A DNA stretch of 30,576 bases, from assembly GCA_048939595.1 (NCBI GenBank), contig JBHLPI010000022.1, positions 1 to 30,576 of the forward strand, read 5' to 3'. Under the pieces are notes generated by a model. That model saw only the letters and a list, made by a program, of their open reading frames with translations, made no database searches and had not been told where the DNA came from. This stretch comes from Hermodarchaeum sp048939595. Lineage in GTDB: Archaea > Asgardarchaeota > Hermodarchaeia > Hermodarchaeales > Hermodarchaeaceae. Numbering within the stretch: the stretch's first letter is position 1; the number at the start of each line of letters is the position of its first letter. Positions 15,397 to 22,357 of the stretch are shown piece after piece. Made by a program: the position numbers and the translations under genes.

Positions 15397-16305
15397 GTGA
15401 TAATAATCCAACCAACCGATCCATTAGCAAATTGGTTAGAGTATTGGACAACGTGGTGGATTATCTGGAGCCCTCGTCTTCCCCTAATTCTTGGCCTAGT
15501 CTTGTTTTGGATTACCCTGATAATTATCTATGGCCTTCTTCGTAGGTTTTTACGCCGAAGAGTTCGAAAAACGGGTGTTCCTCCAGATGCCATAAATGGA
15601 TTGGTGATTGCCCTAGGCTTAGTTTTTATTTACGTGGCCATTATTACCTTTTTCATTGTCATTCCAGAAGTCTACACATACTTGATTGTTGGTCTTGGAG
15701 CTAGCTCGCTAATAATCGGAGCAGCGCTGGGATTAGCTATAGGTCAGGCTGTTCGGAATTTTGTCTCTGGATTATATGTGATTTTTTCACGACCATTTCA
15801 TGTTGAAGACTATGTACGAATTGGTGAGAAAGAAGGAATTGTCTTAGAGATTAACATGAATTATACTACCCTTTTACAGCCTGAAGGAACAGAAATTAAA
15901 ATCCCGAATGGCACAGTTCTTGATTCTCCGGTTACGAACTTCTTGTATGACAAACAGGATCTTGAGAGTGAAATCGCTGAAACCGAACAGATGGATATTG
16001 AACGAACGCGGGTTCTTCAGCGAATTAGGGGCGTGATTGAAAAGAAGAAAATCGTGAGATACGTTTTCAATATATCATTTCATGTAAATCAGAATTTACA
16101 AGACCTTAGATCAGCTTTAGACTCTACGTGTAAAGAATGGACAACGCAATTTGGCTTTCAGCCATTATATGACATTGCAGATGTAACCCAGTTTGCGTTT
16201 ATTTTCATGTTCACTATTTTTGTTGATAACCCGAGGAAAATCTTTCAGTATAGATCACAATTCATTGATGATATACTTGACAAGATATTTCTCAATACCA
16301 AATAA
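15397..16305 (+). CDS. MscS-family small-conductance mechanosensitive channel
   Basis: 302 residues, near the MscS norm (286). There are three membrane helices at ~28-48, ~68-92 and ~95-120. The third carries the pore-lining Ala/Gly pattern (GLGASSLIIGAALGLAIGQAVRNFVSGLYVIFSRPF). The cytoplasmic beta domain follows at once (EDYVRIGEKEGIVLEINMNYTTLLQPEGTEIKIPNG), then the mixed alpha/beta cage. It gates in response to membrane tension. The region after residue ~185 has a charged insertion (ESEIAETEQMDIERTRVLQ). The start is GTG 15397 after AAAGGTAAAAG. Together with the MscL-like gene it forms an osmotic-shock pair. Confidence 0.9.
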   Translation: MIIIQPTDPLANWLEYWTTWWIIWSPRLPLILGLVLFWITLIIIYGLLRRFLRRRVRKTGVPPDAINGLVIALGLVFIYVAIITFFIVIPEVYTYLIVGLGASSLIIGAALGLAIGQAVRNFVSGLYVIFSRPFHVEDYVRIGEKEGIVLEINMNYTTLLQPEGTEIKIPNGTVLDSPVTNFLYDKQDLESEIAETEQMDIERTRVLQRIRGVIEKKKIVRYVFNISFHVNQNLQDLRSALDSTCKEWTTQFGFQPLYDIADVTQFAFIFMFTIFVDNPRKIFQYRSQFIDDILDKIFLNTK

Positions 16306-16353
16306 ACGATAGGTCAACTCTAGACTGGGTTTATTAATGAGTGAGATTAAGCG

Positions 16354-16875
16354 TTATTCCACTAACGAAAATTCCCAAGCACACCACCATTCATCGGGGT
16401 GAGAATCAGGAGGACAACCAATACACTTGGTTTGAATCCGAGAGTCAATTGTTCGAGCAAATTCAGAGTATTCGACTATCCCGACAGATTTACAGGGGAA
16501 ATCAGGTAATCCTTTTCGCTTGCGGGCTTCTTGAACGCGACATTTCTCCATACGAAAGAGAAAACGAGTCTCATCGATATCTTCAATAGACTGTCTATTC
16601 AACCGAGCGTAGACTCGATACTGAAGAGCCTTTTTTAAACCTTCTAACCCAGAATTGGACTGAATTCCCATTTCACTCATAATGCGCTTTGCTTCAATCG
16701 GGGAAAAGACACGCCAGGATTCAGTATCCAGTTCAATAGCAGTTTCAATATCATATCTCCGTTCAGCAGCCAGAAACCATGTGCCATCGATAGCAAGCCA
16801 ATTTTTAGCATACATATCTAAAATTTTGAGTAGTTTTTCACGGGGAAGATCTTCGAAACGAATAGTGCTAGACAA
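16354..16875 (-). CDS. DUF6125 family protein
   Basis: About 173 residues with the conserved blocks of the DUF6125 family: KNWLAIDGTWFLAAERRY, ELDTESWRVFSPIEAKRIM, CRVQEARKRKGLPDFPCKSVG, EYSEFARTID and CIGCPPD with a final WWCAWEFSL. The several invariant Cys and His/Asp residues suggest a metal- or cofactor-binding fold. Function is unknown; relatives are often annotated as L-2-amino-thiazoline-4-carboxylate hydrolase-like, which I would not carry over. The frame is open from GTG 16896. A strong GGAGGT (16885-16890) lies inside that extension nine bases ahead of TTG 16875, so I take TTG 16875. It lies 45 bp downstream of the second TFB gene. Confidence 0.75.
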   Translation of the reverse strand: MSSTIRFEDLPREKLLKILDMYAKNWLAIDGTWFLAAERRYDIETAIELDTESWRVFSPIEAKRIMSEMGIQSNSGLEGLKKALQYRVYARLNRQSIEDIDETRFLFRMEKCRVQEARKRKGLPDFPCKSVGIVEYSEFARTIDSRIQTKCIGCPPDSHPDEWWCAWEFSLVE

Positions 16876-16940
16876 AAAAGGTGAACCTCCGCCCACTCTT
16901 TTCTCGTGCAGTTATTTTAGTCTAGCTTGCAGCGCGGGTA

Positions 16941-17903
16941 CTAAAATTCTACAGCGAGATTGAGTTCGCGGACAAGTTCTTTATACCGATTCCGGACGGT
17001 AACCTCAGTGACATGGGCAACCTCTGCAATTTCCCGTTGAGTGCGGCGTTCGCCTTCCATGATTGCAGAGATATACAGGGCTGATGCGGCCAAACCGGTT
17101 GGATCCTTACCAGCAGTAATGCCCTTCAAGCGAGCATCTTCAAGTATTTTGACTGCCAGACGTTGCACACGACTGCTTAAGACCAAGCTCTGGGCAAATC
17201 GAGGAATGAAATTTGTGGGTTGTGACACCGGCATCCGGACGTCGAGTCGGCGTAGGAGTAATCGATAACAGCGACCAAGTTCTTTTCGGTTGATTCGACT
17301 ATTGTGAGCAATTTCATCTAATGTACAAGGAGCTTCACGAAGGCGGCATGCTGCATACATAGCAGCAGCGATCATAGCATCGATACTTCGCCCTCGAATG
17401 AGTCGACGTTCAAGGGCTCGCCGATACATCACCGCAGCTGTTTCTTTCACAGTCCGGGACACACCAAGTTGGCTACTCAGACGATCCAATTCACCCATAG
17501 CACTAGCTAGGTTGCGCTCAATACTGGAGTGAACACGTGATCGACGTTGCCATTTGCGGAGCCGATAAATTTCTGCGCGTCGAGTGGAGGAGATCTGACG
17601 ACCAGCTGCATCGCGGTTGCGCCAATCTATCATAGTGCTGAGATCATAATCTTGCAAAGCATAATTAATAGGGCTTCCAGTGCGAGCGCGTTTGTCGCGT
17701 TCTTCAGTCGTGAAGGCTCGCCATTCAGGACCGGCATCAATCGTGTTATCATCTAAGACTAACCCACAATTCGCACAGGCAAGTTCGCCCCGAGTTTCAT
17801 CTCGGATAGCCACCCTTTCACCGCAGTCAGGGCAAGGGCGGTGTTCCTGCGAATTTTGGAATTGCCGATGTTTTTCATGGATCGAGGAATTTTCTTCTGT
17901 CAT
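16941..17903 (-). CDS. tfb: Transcription initiation factor TFB (paralogue 1)
   Basis: The archaeal TFIIB homologue, which bridges TBP at the TATA box and RNA polymerase. 320 residues: a zinc ribbon with C24-C27 and C43-C46; a B-finger/linker (DAGPEWRAF, RARTGSP); then two cyclin-like repeats. The first runs from about LASAMGELDRLSSQL to YRLLLRRLDV, the second from FIPRFAQSLVLSSRV to RNRYKELV, with the DNA-reading helix REIAEVAHVTEVTVRNRYKEL that contacts the BRE. ATG 17903 has AGGAGA seven bases upstream. It shares roughly 70% of residues (by eye) with the second TFB just upstream, differing most in the first 25 residues and in the region after DWR-x-RDA. Confidence 0.95.
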   Translation of the reverse strand: MTEENSSIHEKHRQFQNSQEHRPCPDCGERVAIRDETRGELACANCGLVLDDNTIDAGPEWRAFTTEERDKRARTGSPINYALQDYDLSTMIDWRNRDAAGRQISSTRRAEIYRLRKWQRRSRVHSSIERNLASAMGELDRLSSQLGVSRTVKETAAVMYRRALERRLIRGRSIDAMIAAAMYAACRLREAPCTLDEIAHNSRINRKELGRCYRLLLRRLDVRMPVSQPTNFIPRFAQSLVLSSRVQRLAVKILEDARLKGITAGKDPTGLAASALYISAIMEGERRTQREIAEVAHVTEVTVRNRYKELVRELNLAVEF

Positions 17904-17910
17904 ACATTCT

Positions 17911-17925
17911 TCTCCTAATATATGG
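17911..17925 (-). promoter_or_regulatory. Shared 15-bp upstream element with ribosome site, TFB 1
   Basis: CCATATATTAGGAGA on the minus strand, identical to 19206-19220 ahead of the second TFB. Here the AGGAGA part is a well-placed ribosome site, seven bases from the ATG. The ATATATTA part looks like a TATA box but is only ~19 nt from the ATG. A better TATA (GTTTAAAAGG) lies at ~18069-18078, implying a long leader. Confidence 0.6.
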
Positions 17926-18192
17926 TTGAGGAAGTTTAGGAAGCCTTTACGGCATCTTGCCTATAGAGTCAAAGTGTTTCAAGGTGACATTGAGGTTCAA
18001 AAAAAGGAACCTGGAGTATCAGAACATATAGCGGGTGCAGTGTGGTGTTCGCCGCGTTGCTAATCGATAGCCTTTTAAACTTTCCTATTTATTTTCTAGT
18101 TGAACAAATATTTAAATGTTCGCTTTTTCTTCACACTATCCCAAGAGGGAACAACAAACAATCAAGACCTACTATTCGGTGTGAGCGCCATG

Positions 18193-19161
18193 CTAGATCT
18201 CAACCTGAAGGCTAAGAACCCGAACCATCTCTTTGTACCGATTACGAACAGTGACCTCAGTCACACGAGCCACAGCGGCAATTTCACGTTGAGTGCGACG
18301 TTCAGCCTCTTGAATCGAAGCAATATAGAGAGTTGCAGCAGCTAATCCAGTGGGATCTTTACCAGCGGTAATCCCTCGAGCCTTAGCTTTGTCGAGAATG
18401 TCAATTGCTCGACGTTGGACCCGACTTGAAAGATTTAAGGCTTGAGCAAAACGTGGTACAAAATCGGTTGGTTGGGAAATGGGAACGCGCATATCGAGCT
18501 TACGCAAAAGCAACCGATAACAGCGGCCAAGCTCTTTGCGGCTAATACGACTATGATGGGCAATCTCATCCAGTGTTCGAGGGACTTGGCGAAGCCGACA
18601 TCCAGCATACACGCAAGCTGCAATCATCGCTTCAATGCTGCGTCCACGAATTAAATGACGTTCAACTGTTCGACGATACAGGATTGCAGATGCTTCTTTA
18701 ACGGGACGAGGAACACTGAGTTGGCTGGTGATACGATCCAGTTCACTCATTGCCCGTGCTAGATTTCGGTCGATACTAGAATGAACCCTTGTGCGGATTT
18801 GCCATTTGCGGAGCCGATAAATTTGTGCACGTAGACCTGGGGCTAGTTTGCGACCATTCGCATCCCGATCTCGCCAATCGATAGTTGTGCTCAAACCCTT
18901 ATCATGACGAGTATAATCGATGGGAGCTCCAGTTCGCGCCCGTGCGTCACGTTCTTCGCTTGTGAATGCCCGCCATTCAGGACCCTGGTCGACCATATGA
19001 GAATCAAGGACCAAGCCACAGCTTGTACAAATTACCTCCCCTCGGACGGGATCGCGAATGACATCTGAATTACCACAGTCAGAGCAGTGGGCTACTATGG
19101 CGTCGGGCTCGCGTTGACGTTGGGGGCGAGGAGATATTTCAGAGTAAGCAGGATTTGCCAT
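18193..19161 (-). CDS. tfb: Transcription initiation factor TFB (paralogue 2)
   Basis: Second TFIIB homologue, 322 residues. The zinc ribbon cysteines are C26-C29 and C45-C48. GPEWRAFTSEERDARARTG follows, then two cyclin repeats with the same boundaries as paralogue 1 and the same C-terminal recognition helix (REIAAVARVTEVTVRNRYKEM). Tandem duplication is the likely origin. Multiple TFBs let archaea use alternative general factors for gene sets or conditions. ATG 19161 is the only in-frame start, since TAA lies directly before it, but it lacks a good ribosome site. The strong AGGAGA (19206-19211) is 44 nt upstream and instead precedes a ten-codon open frame, MTLRYNSNHW, that stops 7 nt before the TFB ATG. 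Confidence 0.95.
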   Translation of the reverse strand: MANPAYSEISPRPQRQREPDAIVAHCSDCGNSDVIRDPVRGEVICTSCGLVLDSHMVDQGPEWRAFTSEERDARARTGAPIDYTRHDKGLSTTIDWRDRDANGRKLAPGLRAQIYRLRKWQIRTRVHSSIDRNLARAMSELDRITSQLSVPRPVKEASAILYRRTVERHLIRGRSIEAMIAACVYAGCRLRQVPRTLDEIAHHSRISRKELGRCYRLLLRKLDMRVPISQPTDFVPRFAQALNLSSRVQRRAIDILDKAKARGITAGKDPTGLAAATLYIASIQEAERRTQREIAAVARVTEVTVRNRYKEMVRVLSLQVEI

Positions 19162-19168
19162 TTATCTT

Positions 19169-19201
19169 CTACCAATGATTGCTGTTGTAGCGCAGAGTCA
19201 T
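19169..19201 (-). other. Possible ten-codon upstream ORF ahead of TFB 2
   Basis: ATG 19201 to TAG 19169-19171 encodes MTLRYNSNHW in a frame different from TFB 2, with AGGAGA four bases before it. In paralogue 1 the same element drives the TFB start itself, which also begins Met-Thr. It may be a relic of an older start or a leader peptide. If the ATATATTA of the element acts as a TATA box, the mRNA would begin inside this frame and it would not be translated. Confidence 0.3.
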
Positions 19202-19205
19202 AGTC

Positions 19206-19220
19206 TCTCCTAATATATGG
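19206..19220 (-). promoter_or_regulatory. Shared 15-bp upstream element, TFB 2 copy
   Basis: CCATATATTAGGAGA on the minus strand, identical to 17911-17925. From ATATATTA at ~19212-19219, transcription would start near 19190, giving TFB 2 a ~29-nt leader. This makes the TATA reading more natural here than at paralogue 1. Confidence 0.5.
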
Positions 19221-19349
19221 ATGATGATCCTTGGGAGGTACTACGAGGGAATTCGAACCGGTTGTAAACTCTCCGATACTCATAGAAGAATCCATGGGGA
19301 TTATGGAGAGTGAGAGACGGCATGTGAAATCGAGGAGTAACCCCGCGCA

Positions 19350-19393
19350 AAGTGTCGAAACTTTTTTAAGGTTCCGAGTAGCGTTCGACACTT
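19350..19393. promoter_or_regulatory. 10-bp inverted repeat flanking a TATA-like box upstream of TFB 2
   Basis: AAGTGTCGAA (19350-19359) and TTCGACACTT (19384-19393) are perfect reverse complements with a 24-nt spacer. The spacer holds CTTTTTTAAG (19361-19370), which reads CTTAAAAAAG toward TFB 2. A repressor or activator bound to the arms would cover the TATA box. It lies 189 nt from the TFB 2 start, within the 313-bp gap that otherwise shows no gene, and about 80 nt from the end of the gene at 19475. Confidence 0.45.
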
Positions 19394-19474
19394 CTTTCTC
19401 CTATAAAAATGTTATTAATTTATACTTTTCTTTCGACAAAACCAACAAAGGTTGGCACTGCCTGAGGAGGGTAG

Positions 19475-20344
19475 CTAGATTGCTTTTTCGCAGGCATTGC
19501 AGTACCGTGAACCCTTTATGATAGTGGCATTGCAATGGGGGCAACGCGACTGACCTGATGGAGCTTTGCTTCCTGTACCTTTCAGATGCTTTGTTACTTT
19601 TCCTTTCAAGGAAGCAATAGCTTGGGCGCTGGGTGAACCCCCTTTAGATGGTAGAGGCGGAGGTGGTGGAACCTGTTCAATTGCCGGTGGTGCTGGCATT
19701 GGTGGTGGTGCTTCTGGAGCCGAAGCTGGTGGAACTGGAGCACTTTGGGCAGGAACATAAGCAGGTTGGGTGTCGATCGCAAGAGCGGGTTGTGGTGGAG
19801 GTTCAGCGATTGGTGAATCCTCAAAGGAAGATTCAGGAGCAGAAACAACATGTAAATCTGATGTACGAGTGACATGACCGCTGATTCCCGTAATCAAAAG
19901 TCCAATGAACCCAATGAATGCAGATGCGACAACGAATTCAAGAGATATCGCTAAAAGCGATTCTCCACCAGTCATCGCACGTAAGGTCGCAGCGATATCT
20001 GTAAGGAGGGACAAGAAAGGAATGAAATTATTCACAAAAAGCTGAAATTCATTCCAAGCGTACACAATTTCATATACTGATAATGGTGGAAACTCAACAC
20101 CAACCAATAATGTTCCAGCAATGGCGAGAAACACCATTAACCCAAGATAAAGAATGAAGGACATTAGAACAAGATGTAGAACGCGAAATCGCCCGATAAC
20201 ACCGATTAAGATGCATGCTAAAATGAACCCAAGTGGGATAAACCACATGCGAATGGTTAGAGGGAGTAGCATAAGCCCTGCGAACAGGGTAAATATGATG
20301 ACAGTGAGAGTGCCAGCAATAACCGCAAGAAGGCTCCGATCCAT
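19475..20344 (-). CDS. Membrane protein with Pro-rich linker and C-terminal zinc ribbon
   Basis: About 289 residues, family not recognised. Four hydrophobic helices cover roughly residues 5-25, 30-48, 53-80 and 130-158 (from ATG 20344). A cytoplasmic linker (~175-235) is dense in Pro/Ala (PPPMPAPP, QVPPPPPLP). A basic stretch (KGKVTKHLKGTG) follows, and the protein ends in a zinc ribbon with CPHC and CNAC separated by about 13 residues. A soluble metal-binding module tethered to a membrane base is a common archaeal design for assembly or sensing, but no role is established. ATG 20344 is chosen over TTG 20356: GGTG precedes it and a TATA-like CTTATAAAGA (~20377-20386) would start the mRNA near 20354. 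Confidence 0.7.
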   Translation of the reverse strand: MDRSLLAVIAGTLTVIIFTLFAGLMLLPLTIRMWFIPLGFILACILIGVIGRFRVLHLVLMSFILYLGLMVFLAIAGTLLVGVEFPPLSVYEIVYAWNEFQLFVNNFIPFLSLLTDIAATLRAMTGGESLLAISLEFVVASAFIGFIGLLITGISGHVTRTSDLHVVSAPESSFEDSPIAEPPPQPALAIDTQPAYVPAQSAPVPPASAPEAPPPMPAPPAIEQVPPPPPLPSKGGSPSAQAIASLKGKVTKHLKGTGSKAPSGQSRCPHCNATIIKGSRYCNACEKAI

Positions 20345-20489
20345 TAGAAGCACCAATATCTATTGCCCCGAATATTCTTTATAAGGAAATTGCTGTGCTG
20401 CAAGAACATTCAAAACTTTGGAGAGAACCACAAGGTTATTGAAAAAATAGTAAAGACACAGGTTTCATTTTATTCTGTAAGACCTTAAT

Positions 20490-21208
20490 TCAGACCGTTA
20501 CCGAATAGGGGTGTAACCCCACACCCTCTTTCTTGTCCACCTTGAAGGCTTCCGGGACTGCTTTTCTTCCAATATTATATCCTGCATTCATATCTGCGTT
20601 GATGACAAGCCCTGCCGAGGACTGGAATAGCCCTCGTTTTCCTCGATATCCTAAATACGTGATTTTGTGTTCAAGTGGTTCATTATCGAGGATAACTCAC
20701 CTTAGAAGTATAACATTCATCCACCAAACACACCCAACACCCTTCAATTCAGCCTTATACCGTATTTGCTGTAGAATCTTCAGGAACGGTACATTCACAA
20801 AATTTTGGTTTGTGCATTTGCCTAAGCGATATGTTGTTTTCACATCATGCCCTCACCACTCTTTGCCTTATATCGAGGAATTCTTGGTTTACCTCTGTAT
20901 TTCTTCAGGTATTTCTCCCAGTCTTTAATGGCTTCAAAGACGGATTTCCAGTTTTTATCAAGTAATCTGAGAATCTGCTGAGCTGTCTGTGCTGAAAGGC
21001 GCCTGTATAAGTCTGTTTTCTTTATAAGTGAATACAAGTCTCTATATTGAATCCAGTACCTCTCTCTGACGAATTTTTGACGAATGTGATAATTTGCTTG
21101 ATTATAGAGATTCTTTGCTAAATGACAAATTCTTGAAAGAGCAGCTATCTTACTTAATTGGATTCTTTCGGTTAGAAGCGTTGATCTTCCCTCGTCACCT
21201 TTTGCTAT
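20490..21208 (-). pseudogene. tnpB: Decayed IS200/IS605-type TnpB (OrfB) gene
   Basis: An intact TnpB of this archaeal subgroup is ~400 codons; about 240 remain. The N-terminal part (21208 down to 20840) reads LLTERIQLSKIAALSRICHL, NLYNQANYHIRQKF, LSAQTAQQILRLLDKNWKSV and GKPRIPRYK, then stops at TGA 20840-20842. After a gap the C-terminal part reads VDECYTSKVS, shifts frame, and continues DNEPLEHKITYLGYRGKRGLF, INADMNAGYNIGRKAVPEAF and GVGLHPYSV, ending at TGA 20490-20492. The middle, including the first RuvC acidic residue, is gone. The expected start codon is ATA (21206-21208) in place of ATG. The Glu of VDE and the Asp of NADMN survive. No TnpA is next to it. Not functional as a nuclease. 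Confidence 0.85.
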
Positions 21209-21282
21209 TCACTACCCCTCGATGCTTGATTTAAAGCCTAAAATTATTTGAAAATAGTTAAATATGAGAGTTGAGAATGCGC

Positions 21283-21298
21283 GTGTAATTGATTACAC
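21283..21298. promoter_or_regulatory. 16-bp near-palindrome at a predicted transcription start
   Basis: GTGTAAT-TG-ATTACAC, a perfect 7-bp inverted repeat with a 2-bp centre. A TATA-like AGTTAAATATG at ~21257-21267 would start transcription within it, the typical place for an archaeal repressor site. A looser repeat (CTGTA / TACAG, 21298-21316) follows at once. Confidence 0.4.
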
Positions 21299-21320
21299 TG
21301 TATAGGAGGTGTACAGCATT

Positions 21321-21404
21321 ATGCCGGACTTAGTTGTTTTTGTACAATGGAACTGTTCTGTCTTCCGAGTTGGCGTAATTGCTACCTCCGGAGATAGGCA
21401 CTAG
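21321..21404 (+). CDS. Possible 27-codon small gene upstream of rio1
   Basis: ATG 21321 to TAG 21402-21404, reading MPDLVVFVQWNC and on to SGDRH. It has GGAGGTG (21306-21312) at an ideal distance, plus a TATA-like box and the 16-bp palindrome upstream. These signals are better than for most genes here, but the peptide is too short to judge and matches nothing I know. It could be a remnant, a leader peptide for rio1, or chance. Just after it, 21404-21435 can fold as a hairpin (GCTGATCCC with GGG and ATCAGC, a 6-nt bulge). Confidence 0.35.
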   Translation: MPDLVVFVQWNCSVFRVGVIATSGDRH

Positions 21405-21541
21405 CTGATCCCGTTTTTGTGGGAATAGTATCAGCCAATCTCTTCATCGATACAGCAAGAATCCTTGGATATATTTGGCGATAGCCATGCTGTGATTGAT
21501 GGCGGGAGAGGTAATCCAAATCAAAGTGAGTTAAAAAAAAA

Positions 21542-22357
21542 GTGCCAAATGATCCAGCACCCTATATTAGTAAGCGCAGCATGGCGCACCGTCAAATGAG
21601 CAAACTTGACGGGCAACGAGGGCGATTGGAGGATTTACCAGAAATCACCTTGCCTTCGGTCCGAGCGGATGCTATCGCAACCCAATTAGCTACCGATGTC
21701 AGTGGAATAATAAGCGCGGGAAAAGAGGCCACAGTCTTCTTCGCATTCTGGCATGATTTTCCACTCGCTCTCAAAGCTTACCGGTTTTATGCTACACCTC
21801 ATGCAAAAACTGGTAAACGTAAGAAAATGGGTGGAGGAAAAGCAGGATTTTCCAAAGACATCATGAGCTACTGGGCATCCCGAGAATTCTGGATTTTAGA
21901 TCGTGCTTTCCGAGTCGGCGTAAAGGTGCCAACACCTGCCCGTCAAATCGACAACATGTTCACAGCCTTATTCCTGGGAGAAAACGGAATCCCAGCCCCC
22001 TTACTCAAGGATACACATATAGAGTATCCACAACGAGTGTTCGATTTAGTAATCGAGGGCATCTTTGCTCTTTACCGAGCCTTCATTATTCATGGCGATT
22101 TATCAGGATATAATATCCTTCTCTTCAAGAATGACCCATGGATAATCGATTTCCCACAGGCTATTGACTTTGCCTCTCGACCCGGACGACACCGAGTACT
22201 TAAGGAAGGACGTACCATCCTCCTCCGAGATATCACAAATATTGTCCAGTTCTTCTCACATCTAGGAATATCCGCAAACCCAGAAGCCCTTTGTGATGAA
22301 TGTATGGAACAGGTGGATGAACACGACCGATTTGACCACCAGATGCTGGTGCGCTAG
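21542..22357 (+). CDS. rio1: RIO1-type serine protein kinase
   Basis: RIO kinases are atypical protein kinases or ATPases that act in late maturation of the small ribosomal subunit. 271 residues. Seen are the nucleotide loop ISAGKEATVFFAFW, the ATP-anchoring Lys in LALKAYRF, a RIO-specific insertion (ATPHAKTGKRKKMGGGK), the catalytic loop H184-GDLSGYN191-IL and the metal-binding D203 in IIDFPQAID, so all catalytic residues are present. The C-terminal domain is normal. The longest frame starts at GTG 21542, right after an A9 run with no ribosome site; ATG 21581 is an alternative. The stop overlaps the convergent fdhD stop (CTAG) by 4 bp. A 333-bp region upstream holds a possible small gene and hairpin. 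Confidence 0.95.
   Translation: MPNDPAPYISKRSMAHRQMSKLDGQRGRLEDLPEITLPSVRADAIATQLATDVSGIISAGKEATVFFAFWHDFPLALKAYRFYATPHAKTGKRKKMGGGKAGFSKDIMSYWASREFWILDRAFRVGVKVPTPARQIDNMFTALFLGENGIPAPLLKDTHIEYPQRVFDLVIEGIFALYRAFIIHGDLSGYNILLFKNDPWIIDFPQAIDFASRPGRHRVLKEGRTILLRDITNIVQFFSHLGISANPEALCDECMEQVDEHDRFDHQMLVR

Noticed and set aside
20533..20928. 131-codon plus-strand frame
   Set aside because: It lies antisense to the TnpB remnant, whose sequence is clearly recognisable on the minus strand.
21404..21445. Hairpin considered as a box C/D or other known small RNA
   Set aside because: No convincing C box (RUGAUGA) is paired with a D box; only a generic hairpin is seen.
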